Source of the DNA: Pithys albifrons albifrons | Lineage: Eukaryota; Chordata; Aves; Passeriformes; Thamnophilidae | DNA length: 64,000 nucleotides | Direction of reading: 5' to 3' | NCBI RefSeq assembly: GCF_047495875.1 | Contig: NC_092472.1 | Span: 1,210,849-1,274,848 of the forward strand | In this document: piece by piece, positions 60,061-64,000 of the stretch | Layout of the letters: each line of letters begins with the position of its first letter | Position numbering within the stretch: the stretch's first letter is position 1 | Translations under genes and position numbers: made by a program | Notes under the pieces: generated by a model | What the model saw: only the letters and a program-made list of their open reading frames with translations | The model's database searches: none | What the model was told of the DNA's origin: nothing

Positions 60061-63000
60061 TTTAAGACTGGAGATCCTGTCGCCAAATGCTCTGCACAAA
60101 CAATCGGGGACCGCTCCTTGGTAAGCTCGGGATGCTCTGAAAGCCTCTGGCTCCAGTGTGGTTCCTTCAACTGTGCTGCTGCTGCTGCACATGGGATGGA
60201 GTTGGTCAGTGGTGTGGAAAGACTTGAGATACCGTTTACTGGAGGGTGAGCCTTGGGTAGCTGCTGCTGCTCTAACTCTGCTCAATAAAAACACTGGGAC
60301 CACTCAGGTCTGCTGCCTTGGCACTGGGCAGGGGCTCACTGCCCCTGGGACTGCTCCCCAGCAGTTATTTCAGGAGATGGAAGTGTCATGATGCTTAGGC
60401 TGTGCTTTCCTTGCCTCTGCACAGACCTGGGTGATGCCCCAGAGGCGTCTGTGGAAGATCACATTTAGATCATACATTTTATAAGTCAGTTATCAGAAAT
60501 TTGGCTAACAGATACCACATCTTCTCATGGGTGTTAGAGGTGTGTTTAGACTAAACATGCTCTGAATTATTTCCCTGCAAAGAGCTGATCTGCAAAGTGT
60601 CAGCTCCGTGGTGGCGTGGCTTTGCCCTATGGCCAGGCAGCAGCCCCTGGGAGCGACATTGACAGTTTGGTGGTAGCTTGTGACAGGTGCCAGGAGGTGC
60701 TGACTTGCAGAGAGCCTATGCCCTTTGCAGGAGCAGGGTTGTGCCTCTGCTCTGAGCAGGGAGTGTGGCTGGAGCTGCTGCCAGTGGGATAGGGGTGGGC
60801 AAGGAGCAGGAGCAGCCAGTGTGGCACAATGGGGCACCCTGGGGCTGCAAAGCCCTCTGAGGACATGGGGATGTGGGGCTGGGTGTGGGTTCTCTTCCAT
60901 CATGTGGCCAGGCCATTGCACTGGGCCAGACGGCTCTGAGGCTCTCAAGAAGTTCTTTATTGTAAAGAATTGATTCAAAACATAAACCTCCATGTTTTGA
61001 AGGACGAGTGCTCTGCAAGGGGCTTCCTTGCTAGCACGGGATGTATGAAATGTGCCTTGGCAGCAGCTCCCAGCTGATGTCAGAGGGTGCAGCCCTCATT
61101 TGCACTGGAAGCTCCTGGGGAAGGGTGAGCCAGTGGCTGAAGGAGGGAGTGATGCTTGGCCAAAGCTGTCTTTCTTTTCTCTTTCACCCCCCTCTCTTTG
61201 GAGGAGTGAGGGGATGGCTGACAGACCCAAGGAGTGATTTTCTATGACTTCAATAGGGACATGAATAACTTTTAAGTGATGGGCACCTGATGCTTAAAAA
61301 GTATTGAAAACCCTTATAAATTCATTTTTCCCCTAATAGATTGCTCTGGGTCCAGCTCTTCATGGTGTAGGTAACATGTGCAAATTATTTTTTCTATTGA
61401 GGATTATAACAGATGCTGTAAAAATATCTTTTAATTCTTTGAAAATCATTTGTCTGTTTCTGACGTGTCTTAGCACATACAGGAATGCTCTGTTTGGGGA
61501 AGTAAGGTCCTTATCCTGATTTATCTCAAAGTACTTGTAAATATTACTGTAATTTCACGTTATCAAACCATTTAGCTCTTCCTCTTCCAGAACGAAGTTA
61601 TTTTATCTCATGAACCTTGTTTACTTCAAATTAGCCCTGAGGTTGGCCTGAAGTTGCACCTTGTTTTTCCTCCACCTCCTGTCTCCGTCTTAGGCTCTGT
61701 TGGCAAATTTGAAGGTATAAGTAAATACCTTTTTGTTATTAATAGAATAAGTTTCCCCTCCTACACACATTTTCTTTTCATTCCAGTCTTCATTTTCCAT
61801 GAGAAATTGACATTGCAGTACAAGTGGAAACCTCCCAAATTGCATGAAAAAAGCCTTAACTCCCCTAGCAACAAGGTCAGGGCTCAAATCCAGTCCCTTT
61901 CCACAAGCATGGGGGGAAACAGCCCTTCCAATTACCTGCTCCCCCTGTGATATGGATCCGGTCGGTTCACCAGCACCTGGGTTTGGGTGGATTTGAATCT
62001 CAGCCACAGTATTGTTTAAAAATTCTCCACTCATTGGGGAAGGGTTTGTAGTGGGCTGAGCCCTGAGAAACCTGGGGCTGGTTTTATGGCTTCCCATTGA
62101 AACCTGGTGGAACCCTGTGGTGTTGACTGATTTCCCCCTTTCCCACTCATGTGGCTTTGATCAAACCCAGAACTTGGAGAATGATCCCGCCCAGGAACTG
62201 GAACCACTGAGCTTTGCCCAGTTCTGCCATTCATTAAAGTGTTTGTGAGCTTCCAGTTGTGGATGGTAAAATGGACCTTTGTGCCTGTCTGGGATGGAGA
62301 CTGCTGGTCCTATGGCAGAGCCCCTGCACAGGCCCTGGATTAACATATTTGTTGCAAAAATTGCCAGAATTTTCTTTGCCCTCTTAATGTAACCTACCGT
62401 GGTAATGGAACCCTTTGGGCAGGATGGTGCAATACTGACTTCTGGGCAAACATCACGTTGTTGCATGGACAGAAATTAAGCTCTGCTAAAGGCATTTGGT
62501 GATGGAAGAATGGCTGGTCCTGGGGGCTGTCCATGGCCAGTCATCCTCTGTTTTAATCTCTGTTGCTGCCTGTGTGATTCTGGTTGCTGTATCTGGTGGC
62601 TCCCATCGTGCAGCTCTGTCTGTAGCTTGTGCATGGTGATTTAGGGCTCAGGGGTGCAGGGAAACCTGAGCAGTGTGGCCTGGAGGGTTTCCCCCCTGTC
62701 CCACAATCCCCTGCCCTTCCCACAAACTGCACCAAACTCTGCTGTGATTGTGCTGTGATTGTGCAGAAGGCTTCTGCTGAAGAGCAGACTGAGCTGTCCT
62801 TGGGGAAGGGATGCAGGGCTCAACTCCTCTGTTGTGCCCAGAGGAGCCACTGAGCAGAGCCTGGGACCAGCCATCACGCAGGGGCTGAGCTGGTCATGCT
62901 GCTGTGGTTTCTCTTTCTCCCCCGGAGTGGGACAGTGGAAATGGTTAAAGACTGAGAGGGTCTGATACTGTTTAGGTGGGGACAGTTTAATAGTAGCATA

Positions 63001-63071
63001 TGTATGCTTACAGTGCTGAAAAACTCATTGGATTTGGATGATCCTCTCAGGCACATGGCGTGACTGTTTTG

Positions 63072-63155
63072 GATGGTCCTGTGCAGGGCCAGGAGTTGGA
63101 CTTGATGATTTGTGTGTGTCCCTTCCAACTCAGCATATTTTGGAATTCTGTGACT
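63072..63155 (+). mobile_element. CR1 LINE 3' tail fragment
   Basis: Sense CR1 end: GGTCCTGTGCAGGGCCAGGA, GTTGGACTTGATGATTTGTG, CCCTTCCAACTCAGCATATT, then GGAATTCTGTGACTAG. Confidence 0.92.
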
Positions 63156-64000
63156 AGTGAGGAGCTGAATTGGGCTAATACTATGATGGAAATACTCCTT
63201 TGGCTTTGCAGATGAGGTCCTGTGTGATGGTCCATATCACACTTCTGCTGTATCTATTCCCTAATATGTTTTCATGTAAAAAGCAAAGTGCTGGTGCACA
63301 TGACAACATGTGACATTCTAGATGCAACACCAGTAATGCAGCAGTTAAAGGACAAAATATGTTTTCTGTCAGAAGGTTATGAGTGTGAAGAATTTCCTCT
63401 GTGCTGAAGGACTTGAAGATGCTGTTGTGTGATGCTGTGATTTTCTCCAGTAGAGTCCTGAATGCAGAGATCCATCCTGCTGCATTCAAAGCCCAGTTCT
63501 GGATCTGTTAGTCTTGATCTTCAAACTGAGCTGAGCCCAGTTTGCCAAAATCTTGAACCAGTGGCTCCATAGGGAAGGGAGTCTGAGTTGTGGGGTGGTT
63601 GGGGACCAGCAGTGATGCTCAGAAGCCTCCAACTCAGTGCTAATCCTGTCTCCCTCTGGGAGGAGGAAAGTGCTTTAGGGGTTGTGGCTTCCTAAGTCAG
63701 TTCCTGGAGCTTTGGGTGGCTGCTTTCAAATCTGAATTCGAAAGATTGGGAAAGGGGAAGGATTGTGCCCCATATGCCATGAGACATCAAACCCTTTTCT
63801 GAACAAAAAGCTACCCTGGGAGACAAGAGGTGTAAAATCAGGCACTGACATGTCCTTCTCTCTGGCAGTGGAGCTGGGGTGGGTCTGGTGGCTGAGAATG
63901 GTGCTGCCACACAATTCTCCAGCCACAGGCACATCAGGATACCAGTGGGATGCCATCCCATCTGGACACTGTTCCAGCATGGAAACAGCCCCTTCCCCTG

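Larger units (their letters stand above)
39570..64000 (+). other. FGF18: FGF18 intron 4 (5' part)
   Basis: Begins with a consensus donor GTAAGTG. No block with the conserved last FGF18 exon appears before the window ends, so the intron is at least 24.4 kb. It contains CR1 fragments, the - strand secreted-protein-like ORF, a 5S-derived SINE, a nearly full-length CR1, a probable LTR and a possible conserved element near 59.5-60.06 kb. In 39570-42600, 42961-46710, 47976-50740, 51025-51680, 57644-58988, 59014-59499 and 60061-63071 I see only intronic DNA without recognisable genes. Confidence 0.85.

Noticed and set aside
32276..62162. Isolated CTTTGATC (TCF/LEF) motifs at 32276, 57665 and 62155
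   Set aside because: About two to three such 8-mers are expected by chance in 64 kb on both strands; five in total is not clear enrichment. Only sites inside candidate elements were mentioned.
39570..64000. Last coding exon of FGF18
   Set aside because: The conserved C-terminal half would give an obvious long open frame. None is present, so the exon must lie beyond the window.
1..64000. tRNA genes, CRISPR arrays, bacterial-type operons
   Set aside because: None seen. The window is vertebrate intronic DNA and no cloverleaf with conserved A and B boxes was noticed.

Overview
The window is vertebrate nuclear DNA from a bird. Fragments of CR1 LINEs, many ending in the avian CR1 tail (about TTCTGTGATTCT or ATTCTATG), occur throughout on both strands. 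There are two probable avian-type LTRs, and the only recognisable conserved gene has vertebrate exon/intron structure. The species cannot be fixed from the sequence.

The anchor gene is FGF18 (fibroblast growth factor 18, FGF8 subfamily) on the + strand. Two internal coding exons are present: 13837-14017 (181 nt, ends in phase 1) and 39463-39569 (107 nt, completes that codon and ends on a codon boundary). Exons 1-2 (signal peptide) lie upstream of base 1 and the last coding exon lies beyond base 64000. The whole window is therefore FGF18 interior: about 13.8 kb of intron 2, all of intron 3 (25.4 kb) and at least 24.4 kb of intron 4.

Intron 2 (1-13836) holds one CR1 fragment, one probable LTR (7588-8043) and a 54-bp tandem duplication. 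Intron 3 (14018-39462) holds several AT-rich or CpG-rich stretches that look like non-coding regulatory sequence (15.4-16.3, 17.33-17.83, 28.74-29.47, 36.9-38.07 kb), a G-rich minisatellite (20041-20335) and CR1 fragments. It also holds a candidate alternative 3'-terminal exon (38645-38727, with AATAAA at 38924), phase-compatible with FGF18 exon 3.

Intron 4 (39570-64000) carries the most unusual cluster. On the - strand a 118-codon open frame starts with a strong signal-peptide-like sequence and is followed by a canonical poly(A) signal (51683-52183). About 40 bp 5' of its ATG sits a 317-bp retroposed element (52222-52538). It begins as a nearly complete 5S rRNA, continues into a body rich in perfect hairpins, ends in a CATA-type tail and is flanked by perfect 11-bp target-site duplications: a 5S-derived SINE. 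Next comes a nearly full-length CR1 LINE (about 52650-57031) with a 14-bp GC-rich tandem repeat in its 5' region, an intact ORF1 (zinc-knuckle-like cysteines plus a GDSL-type esterase) and a decayed endonuclease/reverse-transcriptase ORF2. A probable solo LTR (57032-57643) abuts the CR1 tail. The rest is intronic DNA with a possible conserved block at 59.5-60.06 kb.

The 5S-derived SINE next to an unrecognised secreted-protein-like ORF, nested antisense inside FGF18, is the main candidate for something not previously described. Family identities rest on recognition of sequence, not on a search.
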